This document shows positions 1-10,466 of a DNA stretch of 64,000 nucleotides, in pieces. The stretch covers positions 971,075 to 1,035,074 of the forward strand of contig CP051546.1 of NCBI GenBank assembly GCA_012837155.1, written 5' to 3'. Positions within the stretch are counted from its first letter, which is position 1. Every line of letters starts with the position of its first letter. Made by a program: the position numbers and the translations under genes. This stretch comes from Flavobacterium sp. Its GTDB lineage: Bacteria > Bacteroidota > Bacteroidia > Flavobacteriales > Flavobacteriaceae. Under the pieces are notes generated by a model. It did not search any database. It saw only the letters and a program-made list of their open reading frames with translations, and was not told the DNA's origin.

Positions 1-3000
1 AGTAGCCAATTGGGGGAATGTGCCCGCTTCTCAATCTTTGATTTATGCTTTTGACACCAATGTCGAAAACAGGAAAAATCAGGATGTAGGGTTAGATGGT
101 TTGTCTGATGCGAATGAAGGTTCCATCTATACTAATTTTGCTTCAGAAAAGGATCCAGCTGCGGATGATTATGCCTATTATCTAAACACTAGAGGAAGTG
201 TTTTAGAACGGTACAAAAATTACAATGGGGTCGATGGGAATTCGGCTGTTGATATTAATGATGCCAATAGAGGTGCTTCGACCGTTCCTGATGTAGAAGA
301 TATAAATAGAGATAATACCATGAATACCATCAATGCGTATTATGAATATAGTATTGATATGAAACCAGGAATGGATGTTGGTCAAAACTACATTACCGAT
401 GTAAGAAAAACGCAAGAAACTTTACCCGATGGATCAACGATTAACGCCCGATGGATTCAGTTTAAAATTCCTGTTGCACAACCCGAAAACACCATAGGAA
501 ATATTTCAGATTTTAGATCCATTCGTTTTATGCGAATGTTTATGACAGGATTTAATAGTCAAGTAACCGTTCGTTTTGGAGCTTTAGATTTAGTAAGAGG
601 CGAGTGGAGACGATATACAAATACACTAGATCCTACCGATGTAAATGTCGCTGATGACGGCACAAATTTAGATGTATTGGCTGTAAATGTTCAAGAAAAC
701 GACGATAGATGTCCTGTAAATTACAAAATTCCTCCAGGAGTAGAAAGAGAACAATTGTATAATAACAATTCTATTATTAAACAAAACGAGCAATCCTTAG
801 CCTTGCGAGTTTCTGGCGATGGGCTTGAGTACAAAGATGCTAGAGCCGTTTTCAAAAACGTGAGTGTTGATATGCGTCAATTCAAAAAATTAAAAATGTT
901 TTTACATGCGGAATCCTTGCAAAATGAGATTGCTCTTGCAGATGATCAAATGACAGCTTTTATTCGTTTTGGTAATGATTTCACTCAAAACTTCTATCAA
1001 ATAGAAATCCCTCTAAAAGTGACCAAACCTGCTGGCAGTTGTGCATTGAGCGCAGAAGAAGTGTGGCCAGAAGACAATCAAATTGATTTGCCTTTAGAAT
1101 TGTTGACCCAATTGAAAGTCGATGCCATGAATATTGATCCTAGCACCTTGCCGCTGGATGGAATTTATTATTCAGATGATGATGCCAGCAAACCTAAAGG
1201 CGATGGAGATAGTAAGTTGCGATTAGGCGTAAAAGGGAATCCTAATTTTGGGATGGTTCGTAATTTGATGTTAGGAGTAAAAAGCAACGAAACACATCAG
1301 GATTTAAAAGGAGAAGTTTGGTTTAACGAACTTCGATTAGCAAGTATGGATAACCATAAAGGAATGGCAGCCTTATTAAATGTCGATTCAAATCTAGCCG
1401 ATTTTGCTACGGTTTCGGCTACGGGCAAAAAAAGTACGATAGGATTTGGAACTTTAGAACAAGGGCCAAACGAGAGAAGTCGAGAAGACACTAAGCAATA
1501 CAATATTGTAACCAATATAAATTTAGGAAAATTATTGCCTCCAAAATGGGGAATTAATTTGCCCTTTAATTATGCCGTTGGCGAAGAAATTATAACTCCA
1601 GAATATGATCCTTTTAATCAGGATATTAAATTACAGCAGTTGTTAGATCATACCGATGATAAAGCCAAAAGAGACAATTATAGCAACAGAGCCATTGATT
1701 ATACAAAGCGAAAAAGCATCAATTTTATTGGGGTAAGAAAGCAAAGAAGTCCAGAGCAGAAACAGCACATATACGATCCGGAAAATTTTACTTTTTCGCA
1801 ATCGTTTAATCAAGTGGAACGTCATGATTTCGAAATCGAAGAATACACAGATCAACAAGCAAGTACCTCAGTAGAGTATGCTTATAGCTTTAAATCGAAA
1901 CCTGTTGAACCTTTCGAAAAAGCAAAATTCATGAAAAAAAGTAATTATTGGAAATTGTTAAGTGATTTCAATTTTAATTATTTGCCTTCGAATATTACTT
2001 TTAACACAAATATCATTCGACAATACAATAGGCAACAGTTTAGACAAGTAGATGTAGAAGGAATTGGTCTAGAACCGTTATACAGAAGAAATTTTGGGTT
2101 TAATTATCGTTACGGATTTAATTATAATTTGACAAAATCCTTAAAAATAAATTATACAGCCTCATCTAGTAATATCGTAAAAAATTATTTAAACCAAGAC
2201 AATGAACCCATTGATAGTTTTACAATATGGGATAGTTATTGGGATATTGGAAATCCTAATCAGCACACACAACAGTTGGTTTTGAATTATGAAATTCCAA
2301 TTGATAAAATTCCATTGTTTGGTTTTGTAAAAGCAAATTATACTTATACAGGAGATTATAGTTGGCAACGAGCTTCTACGGCATTGTCTGAAATAAAAAT
2401 AGGAGGGGTTCCATACGATTTAGGGAACACGATTCAAAATGCGAGTTCTCATATTTTGAATGCTACGCTAAATATGGATACCTTTTATAAATATTTAGGG
2501 CTGACAAAGAACAGCAATCAACCAAAGTCAAAAGCACCTACTCCTAAACCTGGCGAAAAAATTAAAAACACAAACGCAGCTGTTGCCTCGTCTAATCAAT
2601 TTATAGATGGATTGATAGGCGTGTTGACTAGCATAAAAAACATTCAGGCAAATTACACCCAGAATAGCGGTACTGTATTACCAGGCTATACGCCAAGCCT
2701 CGGATTTCTGGGCACTTCAAGACCTACATTGGGATTCATTTTTGGTAGCCAAGACGATGTACGATACGAAGCTGCCAAAAGAGGTTGGCTGACTAATTAT
2801 CAGGAATTCAATCAGAATTTTACTCAAGTAAACAATAAAATATTTAAGGCGACAGCAAACGTAGATTTGTTTCCTGATTTTAAGGTTGATTTAACCTTAG
2901 ATAGATCCTATTCTGAAAATTTTTCTGAACAATATGATGTAGCTAATGGTCAATACAATTCGAGATCGCCTTATAGTTTTGGTAATTTCTCCATTTCGAC

Positions 3001-3948
3001 CATTTTAATAAAATCGGCTTTTTCAGCTAGCGATCAAAGTGCATCGGCTGCATTTGACGATTTTAGAACAAATAGACTTACGATTGCTAATCGACTGGCA
3101 ACACAACGAGGGATAGATGTTAATAATCCAGCAAATTTAGATGCCAATGGATTTCCTTTAGGGTATGGGAAAAATAATCAAGCCGTTTTGTTACCGGCCT
3201 TTTTAGCAGCTTATTCGGGCAGCAATGCTTCAGATGTTTCTCTTGGAATTTTTAGAAGTTTTCCTGTTCCTAATTGGTCTGTAAAATATAGCGGATTGAT
3301 GCGTTATGAGTTTTTCAAGAAGAATTTCAAGCGGTTCTCTTTGCAACATAGTTATAGGGCGTCGTACACCATTAACGGATTTCGATCTAATTTCGAATTT
3401 AATAAAAATCCAAATGGAGTCGATCCAAATGGAAATTTTTTCAACAAAACCATTATGTCTAACATCAACTTGGTAGAACTGTTTAGTCCGCTTGTTAGAG
3501 TAGATTTCGAATTGAAAAATTCATTAAAATTGCTTACCGAAATCAAAAAAGACAGGGCCTTATCGATGAGTTTCGACAATAATTTGTTGACCGAAGTGAA
3601 AGGAATAGAATATATTATAGGTCTTGGTTATCGATTTAAAGACGTGATTTTATCCTCGCGATTGGCCGACAGCCCAACAGGAATAATAAAAGCGACATTA
3701 ACCTGAAAGCAGATGTTACTTATAGAAACAATCAAACTATTGTGAGGTATCTAGATTATGACAACAATCAATTAGCTGGTGGACAAAATTTTTGGTCTTT
3801 AAAGCTTACTGCCGATTATACTTTTAGCAAAAATTTGACGGCTATTTTCTATTATGATCATTCTTTTTCGAAAGCAGTAATTTCGACTTCTTTTCCTTTG
3901 ACGAATATTCGTTCAGGATTTACATTGCGTTATAATTTCGGAAATTAA
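1..3948 (+). CDS. sprA: SprA, type IX secretion translocon / gliding protein, C-terminal half (partial, one frameshift)
   Basis: The reading frame is open from base 2 and the gene enters the window from the left; about 1,310 residues of a roughly 2,400-residue family are present. SprA forms the very large outer-membrane channel of the type IX secretion system and is needed for gliding. The protein is rich in alternating beta-strand segments, with many Asn, Tyr and Phe, and ends in an aromatic barrel-like strand (RYNFGN). A one-base loss near 3674-3678 moves the last ~90 residues into another frame (SDINLKADV onward), where the expected C-terminus continues to 3948. The order of the genes that follow (gcvH, vanZ-like, deoC, remB) supports the call. 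Family identification is from memory of the sequence and of the synteny. Confidence 0.9.
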
Positions 3949-3993
3949 CTAAATTTTTATCCTAAATCAGTTTAATAATAAAATCAGAAACAA

Positions 3994-4001
3994 TACTTTT
4001 G
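3994..4001 (+). promoter_or_regulatory. Putative -7 box (TACTTTTG) before gcvH
   Basis: The octamer fits the Bacteroidota -7 consensus TAnnTTTG and lies 24 bases before the gcvH start, in the spacer after sprA. No clear -33 TTTG was identified, so this is a motif match only. Confidence 0.4.
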
Positions 4002-4025
4002 ATGAAAATTTAAAAATAAAATAAA

Positions 4026-4405
4026 ATGAACGTACCAGCAAATTTAAAGTATACAAAAGACCACGAATGGATTAGCCTTGAAGGCAGTATTGCAACGGTA
4101 GGAATCACTCATTTTGCTCAAAAAGAGTTGGGTGATATTGTTTATGTCGAAGTAGAAACATTAGACCAAACACTAGAAAAGATGAAGTTTTTGGGACAGT
4201 TGAGGCTGTAAAAACCGTTTCTGATTTGTTTCTTCCCCTATCTGGAGAAATAATCGAATTTAATGATGCTCTCGAAAGCAATCCCGAAAGCGTAAACACC
4301 GATCCTTATGGAGCGGGATGGATGATAAAAATAGAAGTGTCAAATCTAGACGAAGTAGATTCATTGCTTTCAAGCGAATCATACAAAGAATTGATAGGTG
4401 CTTAA
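4026..4405 (+). CDS. gcvH: Glycine cleavage system H protein (one frameshift)
   Basis: Lipoyl carrier protein of the glycine cleavage complex, which shuttles the aminomethyl group between the P, T and L proteins. The start ([11 protein letters not shown]) and the central GDIVYVEVE segment are typical. One A appears to be missing in the run at 4177-4180; restoring it gives [17 protein letters not shown], with the lipoyl lysine in EAVKTVSD, and a normal end at ...SYKELIGA (126 residues, the usual family length). As printed the frame stops at 4211. The stop overlaps the start of the next gene by 8 bases. A lysine-bearing domain this well conserved argues that the shift is an error and not decay. 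Confidence 0.93.
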
Positions 4406-4781
4406 ACAAATTTATTTCTGGCTGGCGTTATCTTGGTCTGGATTAATCTTGATTTCTTGTTTGATTCAAGCAAATGAAATCCCTAAAGTTCATATACAAA
4501 ATTTAGATAAAGTAGTTCATGCTTTTTTTTATTTTGTGTTTGCATGGCTTTGGTATTTGTCTTTCAAAAAACATTTAAAGGGTTCAAAGCCTTTGGTCTT
4601 TTTGTTTGTATTTTCTGTTTTTTTTGGGATTTTCATCGAAATACTGCAAGGGCTTTGTACCACAACCAGAAATGCTGATGTGTTTGATGTCTTGGCTAAT
4701 ACAACAGGAGCAATCTTAGCAGTTATAGCTATTTTTTTATGGAATAAATACAGTAAAAACGCAAAAAAAAGTTGCGAGTGA
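4398..4781 (+). CDS. VanZ-like membrane protein
   Basis: A 127-residue membrane protein with about four hydrophobic segments and the conserved VanZ-type features: an Asp-Lys-x-x-H motif (LDKVVHAFFYF), a GIFIEILQ segment and a late D-x-x-A-N-T-x-G motif (DVLANTTGA). The family takes its name from a teicoplanin-resistance protein, but most members, including those beside gcvH in flavobacteria, have no defined role. The start is GTG at 4398, overlapping the gcvH stop by 8 bases, which suggests translational coupling. The C-terminus is Lys-rich. Confidence 0.8.
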   Translation: MLKQIYFWLALSWSGLILISCLIQANEIPKVHIQNLDKVVHAFFYFVFAWLWYLSFKKHLKGSKPLVFLFVFSVFFGIFIEILQGLCTTTRNADVFDVLANTTGAILAVIAIFLWNKYSKNAKKSCE

Positions 4782-4808
4782 AAAGTAATTATAAAGCATA
4801 AAAACAGC

Positions 4809-5552
4809 ATGAATATCAAGCAATACTTGGATTCTACTTATTTAAAAACGCCTTCTCAAGCTGGGCTTACTGAAGTCGAAAACACCAAAATTGTTCAAGA
4901 TTTTATTCAGGAAGCTATTCAGGAGAATTTCAAGTTGATTATGATTCGCCCCGTCATGGTTTCTTTGGCAAGAAAAATAATCGTCAATGCTAATTCGCTG
5001 GTTCAAATAGGAACCGTTATCGATTTTCCAGAAGGAAAATCAGGGCTTGAAGCAAAACTTGCAGAGGCCACTCAAGCTATTCAGGATGGAGCCGATGACC
5101 TTGATTTTGTATGTAATTACGAAGCTTTTAAAAAAGGAAACCTAGACTTGGTAAAGGAAGAAATTCTAAAATGTACCCAACTGGGGTTAAATAATAATAA
5201 GGTTGTAAAGTGGATTATTGAAGTGGCTGCACTCCAAGATGAGCAAATTATACAATTGTCAACTTTGATAAAAAACAGTATAATTACTAATTTTAAAGAA
5301 AATCAATATGCTTCGGTTTTTGTAAAATCATCAACTGGATTTTACAAAACAGAAAATAATCGTCCTAATGGTGCTACTATTCCAGCCATAATTATGATGC
5401 TCGAAAATGCTTCGCCTCTTTCTGTAAAAGCGGCTGGTGGAGTGAGAACGTATGAAGAAGCTGTCGAAATGATACGATTGGGCGTAAAGCGGATTGGGAC
5501 TTCAGGAGCCAAAGCCATTTCGGATGGGCAAAAAATCCAAGGCGAATACTAA
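4809..5552 (+). CDS. deoC: Deoxyribose-phosphate aldolase
   Basis: Cytosolic class I aldolase that cleaves 2-deoxyribose 5-phosphate to acetaldehyde and glyceraldehyde 3-phosphate, feeding deoxynucleosides into central metabolism. The 247-residue length is usual. The Schiff-base lysine lies in FVKSSTGF, the acid/base lysine in VKAAGGVRT, and the catalytic aspartate region in DDLDFVCNY. It starts 27 bases after the VanZ-like gene and probably belongs to the same operon. It is followed by a 106-base spacer that is almost entirely the 100-bp repeat described separately. Confidence 0.95.
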   Translation: MNIKQYLDSTYLKTPSQAGLTEVENTKIVQDFIQEAIQENFKLIMIRPVMVSLARKIIVNANSLVQIGTVIDFPEGKSGLEAKLAEATQAIQDGADDLDFVCNYEAFKKGNLDLVKEEILKCTQLGLNNNKVVKWIIEVAALQDEQIIQLSTLIKNSIITNFKENQYASVFVKSSTGFYKTENNRPNGATIPAIIMMLENASPLSVKAAGGVRTYEEAVEMIRLGVKRIGTSGAKAISDGQKIQGEY

Positions 5553-5567
5553 CCCTATTTGAAAATA

Positions 5568-5667
5568 TATGAAATAAGCATGACCGTTATAGGGTCGCAA
5601 ACACCAATGATGATATGCGAATTACATATGACCGATAAAAATCAATAAATATCAACATATGAAAAAA
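5568..5667 (+). repeat. 100-bp repeat, copy A (inverted copy at 26546-26645)
   Basis: These 100 bases match the reverse complement of 26546-26645 with only two differences: A/G at 5575 and A/T at 5592. The match ends abruptly on the upstream side. Downstream it runs through the remB start codon and its next two Lys codons. It contains a small stem GACC-(7 nt)-GGTC, in which the second difference falls in the loop, and a second possible stem ATATG-(7 nt)-CATAT. It also contains an open frame of 22 codons. No third copy was found in the window. Confidence 0.9.
5580..5648 (+). CDS. Possible 22-residue leader peptide / upstream open frame, copy A
   Basis: An ATG-started frame lies inside the 100-bp repeat, beginning MTVIGSQTP and ending HMTDKNQ, with TAA 10 bases before the remB start. 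The second copy at 26565-26633 encodes the identical peptide; the only base difference between the frames is a synonymous Ile codon (ATA against ATT). With a single difference this is suggestive but not proof of translation. Alternatives are a structured RNA leader or a promoter duplication with a chance frame. Confidence 0.3.
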   Translation: MTVIGSQTPMMICELHMTDKNQ

Positions 5668-7781
5668 GAATTGCTGACATTATTTTTATCTATTTGTTTT
5701 CTCGGTGCTTTTGCACAGGAAATAAATAGTGGTTCAAAACAATCTGGATTTTCTGCTGAGCGATTTCCCGTTTTTTCTAGTTGTGAAAATTTAGAATCTA
5801 GAGAATTAGAAAAATGTTTTTACAATCAAGTGCAAGATTTTGTTTTTCAAAATTTTGTAGTTCCTGAAAATCTTGTTCAAAACAAGTTTCAAGGAAAAAT
5901 AAAAGTGCTTTTTGAGGTGGATGGCAACGGTGTGTTTAAGGTAATTTATGTAAATGCCGTAGACCAAACCTTGATTCAGGAAACCAAAAGAGTTTTTGCT
6001 AAGTTTCCAAAAATAAAACCATCGACTTATGATGGAAAACCGGCTTATTCTAAGTTTAATATCACTATTTCAATCCCGCTTAAAAGTCCAGAGCAGTTGG
6101 TCTCTGAGGCTGTTGCTGCTGCCGAAGTGGTAAAATCAAACACAAAGCAACTCACAGAATTGGATAGTATCGTTTATAAAAAATTCAAGAATCCACAGTT
6201 CGAAAGTCATTTAAATATTCCGTTTTCGCACAGTTATTATGCTCACTTTGATGCGGCTTTAAATCAAGTTGGTGCTAATAATCATACAGCTTCAAAACCG
6301 TATACTTATGTTGAGGTTTCAAAATATTACAATCTTGCTGCCGAAAACCAAAAACTCAAAAAAGAGGCTTCTGGTTGGTGGGCAAGAAAGTTATGGAATG
6401 AAAATCTAGTCGAAATCCAAGGCGATGGCTATTGGTTTACTTTAAATCCAATATTCGATTTGCAAAAGGGAACGGCATCGGGGAACAAGAAAGTGAGCAC
6501 ATTCGTTAATACTCGAGGAATCAATTTTAGTGGTGGTTTTGGCTCTCAGTTCAATTTACTACAACTGTTTTTGAAAGTCAGGGACGATTTGCCGACTATT
6601 TCAATCGCTACGCTCAGGCTATAAAACCAGCTGGTGGAAATCCGGCTATTATCCCGGGAATAGGAATTTCTAAAGATTTCAAAACAGATGCTTATGATTT
6701 TCCTTTAGCAGAAGCTAATTTGACTTTTGCGCCGAGTAAATTTTTCGATTTGCAATTGGGTTATGGTCGAAATTTCATTGGAGATGGCTATCGTTCTTTG
6801 TTGGAAAGCGATGGAGCAAGTCCGTACCCATACTTTAAACTCAACACTAATTTTTGGAAAATAAAATACACGAATACATTTATGTGGCTCAAGGATGTGC
6901 GACCAGAAGTTACTTTAGAGCGTACTTATGCTAAGAAGTTTATGGCAAACCATTATTTGAGTTGGAATGTATCGAATAAATTAAACCTCGGTTTTTTTGA
7001 ATCTGTGGTTTGGGCAGACACGAATAATAGAGGGTTTGATATGAGTTTTGTAAACCCGATTATTTTTTACCGTTCGGTTGAGTTTGCTTCTTCGGCAAGA
7101 AGTGGTAATGCTCTTTTGGGTTTGACTACAAAATACAAATTTAGTAATCACGCCAACTTTTATGGACAATTTTTATTGGATGAGTTTTCACTTGGCGAAG
7201 TTAAAAGTGGTAATAACAGTTGGAAAAACAAATTTGGGTATCAGTTAGGCGTGAAATATTACAATGCTTTTCAAGTAGATAATTTATTACTTCAGCTAGA
7301 ATACAATCATGTGAGACCTTATGTGTATTCGCATAGCGACCCGATTACGAATTATGGACACAACAATCAAAACATTGGTCATCAATGGGGCGGAAATTTT
7401 GAGGAAGTTGTTGTTATAGCACGTTATCATAAAGAAAGGCTTTTTGCCGATGCTAAAATTACGTACGGAGTTCGAGGATTGGATTTTGCTAATTCAGGAG
7501 CAAATTCTAATTACGGAGGGGCTATTTACAGAGATTATGATGTAGAACGCTACGCTGATTCGGGAGTAACTATTGGACAAGGAAATAAAACGAACGTTTT
7601 TATCGCCGATTTGCAAGCGGGGTATTTAATAAACCCAATGACAAATTTAAAACTTTTTGGAAGTTTTATTTACAGAAATTTTGACCCTACAAAAGACACA
7701 TTGGCCACTTTTAAGGAAAGCACTATTTGGTTTTCTATTGGAATTCGCACGGATGTGTTTAATTGGTATTTTGATTATTAA
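5659..7781 (+). CDS. remB: RemB-like gliding motility protein (one frameshift)
   Basis: An envelope protein of about 707 residues. It has a signal peptide (LFLSICFLGAFAQ), an N-terminal domain resembling a TonB C-terminal fold (GKIKVLFEVDGNGVFKVIYV), then a long region of amphipathic beta strands ending in an aromatic strand (FNWYFDY), suggesting an outer-membrane barrel. A missing T in the run at 6555-6557 splits it; the restored frame reads TTTVFESQGRFADYFNRY and joins the downstream part beginning near 6720. RemB is needed for normal gliding in F. johnsoniae; the call rests on position after sprA-gcvH-vanZ-deoC and on domain layout, recalled from memory. The ATG follows the 100-bp repeat directly. 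Confidence 0.72.
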
Positions 7782-7833
7782 ATCACGGATTTGTAATCTG
7801 TACACACGAAAAAAAGCAAAGCAAAAAGAATGA

Positions 7834-7861
7834 CCACAACTGGCAAAGTTGTGGTTTTTTT
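7834..7861 (+). terminator. Rho-independent terminator after remB
   Basis: An 8-bp perfect stem (CCACAACT / AGTTGTGG) with a 5-base loop is followed by seven T. It lies 53 bases after the remB stop. Confidence 0.9.
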
Positions 7862-7875
7862 ATGCGTTATTTTTA

Positions 7876-7907
7876 TTTGCCAAATCCCTTTTGATGAACT
7901 ACTTTTG
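7876..7907 (+). promoter_or_regulatory. Promoter of the haem O synthase / oxidase operon
   Basis: TTTG at 7876-7879 and TACTTTTG at 7900-7907 are separated by 20 bases, matching the Bacteroidota -33/-7 pattern. The start codon of ctaB follows at 7938. Confidence 0.6.
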
Positions 7908-7937
7908 CCAAAGTTTTAAAAACAAACCGAGTTAACT

Positions 7938-8840
7938 TTGAATAGTACGTTAAATACCATTTCCATAAAAACAATTTATACTGATTTTAAAGCAATTACT
8001 AAGGCTGGATTGGCAATTAGTGTTGTTTTTTCTTCTATTGCGGGGTTTTTACTTGGTGTTTCTGATTTTCATTCTTTAGATTGGATGGTTTTGTTGAAAC
8101 TTGCCATTGGAGGATATTGCATGGTGGGAGCGTCAAATGCATATAATCAAGTTATCGAAAAGGATTTGGATGCCTTGATGGATAGAACAAAAAATCGCCC
8201 TGTTCCAGCAGGAAGAATGTCTCCGAATATGGCTTTGGTTATCGCTAGTATGCTTACCATTGTTGGTATTGCGTTGCTTTATACTATCAATCCAAAGACA
8301 GCGATGTTTGCGGCGATTTCTATATTTTTATATACGAGTGTTTACACGCCTTTAAAAACAATGACTCCCTTGTCTGTTTTTGTGGGCGCATTTCCAGGCG
8401 CAATTCCGTTTATGTTGGGTTGGGTTGCGGCAACAGGAAATTTTGGTATTGAAGCAGGAACATTATTTTTGATTCAGTTTTTTTGGCAATTTCCACACTT
8501 TTGGGCAATCGGTTGGTTTTTATTTGAAGATTATGAAAAAGCGGGTTTTTTTATGTTGCCAACGGGTAAAAAAGATAAAGGAACAGCCTTGCAAATAATT
8601 TTATATACAGTTTGGCTTATTATAGCGTCACTCTTGCCCGCTTTAGGCTATACAGGACATTTGTTTATTTCGCCAGTTGCTGCTGTTTTAGTATTTTTGC
8701 TCGGTCTTTGGATGCTTTATTATTCCGTTCGGTTGTACAAATTGCGAAGTGTAAAAGCCGCAAGAACCTTGATGCTTGTTAGTGTTTCGTACATTACTTT
8801 ATTGCAATTAATTTATATATTTGACAAATTTTTAAGATAG
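7938..8840 (+). CDS. ctaB: Protohaem IX farnesyltransferase (haem O synthase)
   Basis: Inner-membrane UbiA-family prenyltransferase that adds a farnesyl group to haem B to make haem O for haem-copper oxidases. It is 300 residues with about eight or nine membrane segments. The prenyl-diphosphate-binding signature is visible in NQVIEKDLDALMDRTKNRPV (D-x3-D-x4-R), with a second loop EDYEKAGFFMLP. The start is TTG at 7938, chosen because no ATG precedes the first conserved segment and the reading MNSTLNTISIKT is typical of relatives. It heads a run of oxidase genes with very short spacers. Confidence 0.93.
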   Translation: MNSTLNTISIKTIYTDFKAITKAGLAISVVFSSIAGFLLGVSDFHSLDWMVLLKLAIGGYCMVGASNAYNQVIEKDLDALMDRTKNRPVPAGRMSPNMALVIASMLTIVGIALLYTINPKTAMFAAISIFLYTSVYTPLKTMTPLSVFVGAFPGAIPFMLGWVAATGNFGIEAGTLFLIQFFWQFPHFWAIGWFLFEDYEKAGFFMLPTGKKDKGTALQIILYTVWLIIASLLPALGYTGHLFISPVAAVLVFLLGLWMLYYSVRLYKLRSVKAARTLMLVSVSYITLLQLIYIFDKFLR

Positions 8841-8842
8841 TT

Positions 8843-9430
8843 ATGGCAACAACAATGACATCCGAAGAACACAAATCCAGATCAGACAGATCTTATAAAT
8901 TGCTGCTATTGTTTGCAATGGTAAGCATGACGATGATGTTTGCAGGACTTACAAGCGCTTTTGTGGTAAGTAAATCTAGGGCTGATTGGCTAAAAGATTT
9001 TCAATTGCCAACTGCATTTTATTTCAGTACAGCTGCAATAATAGGATGTAGTGTCACTTTTCATTTGGCTAAAAAAGCAATTCAAAAAGACAATCAAAAA
9101 GGGACAACATCGTTTCTTTTGGCGACCTTAGCATTAGGGATTTTATTTGTTGTTTTGCAATTTGTAGGCTTTGGTCAAATCGTGGATAGCGGGTATTATT
9201 TTACAGGTGCCGAAAGTTCTATTACGACAACTTTTTTATATATAGTTACCGTTGTGCATTTAGCGCACCTCGCAGGAGGAGTAATTGCACTTTTAATTAT
9301 TATTAACAACCAATTTAAGAAAAAATATAATTCAACACAAACTATTGGTATTGAGTTAGGTGCGATGTATTGGCACTTTCTTGATTTATTATGGGTGTAT
9401 TTATTTTTCTTTTTATATTTCTTTAAATAA
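8843..9430 (+). CDS. Cytochrome c oxidase subunit III-like protein (short form)
   Basis: A 195-residue membrane protein with five hydrophobic segments. The C-terminal signature of haem-copper oxidase subunit III is clear (ELGAMYWHFLDLLWVYLFFF), preceded by VVHLAHLAGG. The start lies 2 bases after the ctaB stop, so the two are coupled. Bacteroidota oxidase clusters commonly carry two subunit III-type genes; this is the smaller one, missing the long soluble insert of its neighbour. It probably joins the haem-copper oxidase in the inner membrane; subunits I and II are not in this window. Confidence 0.88.
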   Translation: MATTMTSEEHKSRSDRSYKLLLLFAMVSMTMMFAGLTSAFVVSKSRADWLKDFQLPTAFYFSTAAIIGCSVTFHLAKKAIQKDNQKGTTSFLLATLALGILFVVLQFVGFGQIVDSGYYFTGAESSITTTFLYIVTVVHLAHLAGGVIALLIIINNQFKKKYNSTQTIGIELGAMYWHFLDLLWVYLFFFLYFFK

Positions 9431-9472
9431 GAAAAAATTGTAGATTTGAAAACTTTTTAACGAATAATTTTT

Positions 9473-10447
9473 ATGGATACAGTTGCTACTAAAAATAGTG
9501 GAGAAAAAATTTGGGGAGGCGGAAATGAGCCAATGGGAGCAAGTTATGGCAAACTAATGATGTGGTTTTTTATCGTGTCGGATGCTTTAACATTCTCGGG
9601 ATTTCTTGCAGCTTACGGATTTTCAAGATTTAAATTTATTGAAACTTGGCCTTTAGCCGATGAAGTGTTTACACACGTGCCGTTTATGCACGGCAATCCT
9701 CAGCCAATGCTTTATGTGGCATTTATGACTTTTATTTTGATTTTTTCATCCGTAACAATGGTTCTTGCCGTTGATGCAGGTCATCAATTAAATAAAAAGA
9801 AAGTTACGATTTACTTATTTTTAACCATTATTGGTGGTTTAATTTTCGTAGGCTCACAAGCTTGGGAATGGAAAAATTTCATCAAAGGCGAATATGGTGC
9901 TATTGAAACTAAAGGAGGAAGCTTACTTCAATTTGTAGATAAAGACGGAAAACGCGTTGCTCTTGCTGAATTTGCTGCGACCTTGCCAGAAGAAAGAGAA
10001 CAACTGACTCGAAGTAAAGGAAGATGGTTTATGGATGAGCCTTCTTTACCAGAATATTCAGTTGCCGAAGTTCAAGCAGGTTTCAAAGCGCACCCAGATT
10101 TATTAATTAGAACTGAGGTTATAAATGCCCAAAAACAAAAAACAATACTTTCTAGAAAGGAATCAGAATTGCGATTACAGCAAGCAACTTTAGTTGTTGA
10201 AGGAGCTAATTTGACTAGAAATGAATATGGAAGCAAGCTGTTTGCCGACTTCTTTTTCTTTATCACGGGTTTCCACGGGTTTCACGTATTCTCAGGAGTA
10301 ATCATTAATATTATTATCTTTTTTAATGTTTTACTTGGAACTTACGAGAAAAGAAAAAGTTATGAGATGGTAGAAAAAGTGGGACTTTATTGGCACTTTG
10401 TTGATTTAGTTTGGGTATTTGTATTTACAGTTTTCTATCTAGTTTAA
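9473..10447 (+). CDS. Cytochrome c oxidase subunit III-like protein (long form with soluble insert)
   Basis: A 324-residue membrane protein of the subunit III family. The N-terminal helices (GKLMMWFFIVSDALTFSGF) and the C-terminal signature (YWHFVDLVWVFVFTVFYLV, with FFFITGFHGFHVFSG before it) are typical. Between about residues 140 and 240 sits a hydrophilic, Glu- and Lys-rich stretch that ordinary subunit III lacks; it would face the aqueous side and could contact a partner. It follows the short subunit III-like gene by 42 bases. Confidence 0.88.
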   Translation: MDTVATKNSGEKIWGGGNEPMGASYGKLMMWFFIVSDALTFSGFLAAYGFSRFKFIETWPLADEVFTHVPFMHGNPQPMLYVAFMTFILIFSSVTMVLAVDAGHQLNKKKVTIYLFLTIIGGLIFVGSQAWEWKNFIKGEYGAIETKGGSLLQFVDKDGKRVALAEFAATLPEEREQLTRSKGRWFMDEPSLPEYSVAEVQAGFKAHPDLLIRTEVINAQKQKTILSRKESELRLQQATLVVEGANLTRNEYGSKLFADFFFFITGFHGFHVFSGVIINIIIFFNVLLGTYEKRKSYEMVEKVGLYWHFVDLVWVFVFTVFYLV

Positions 10448-10466
10448 TTTATTTAAAGTTATTATT

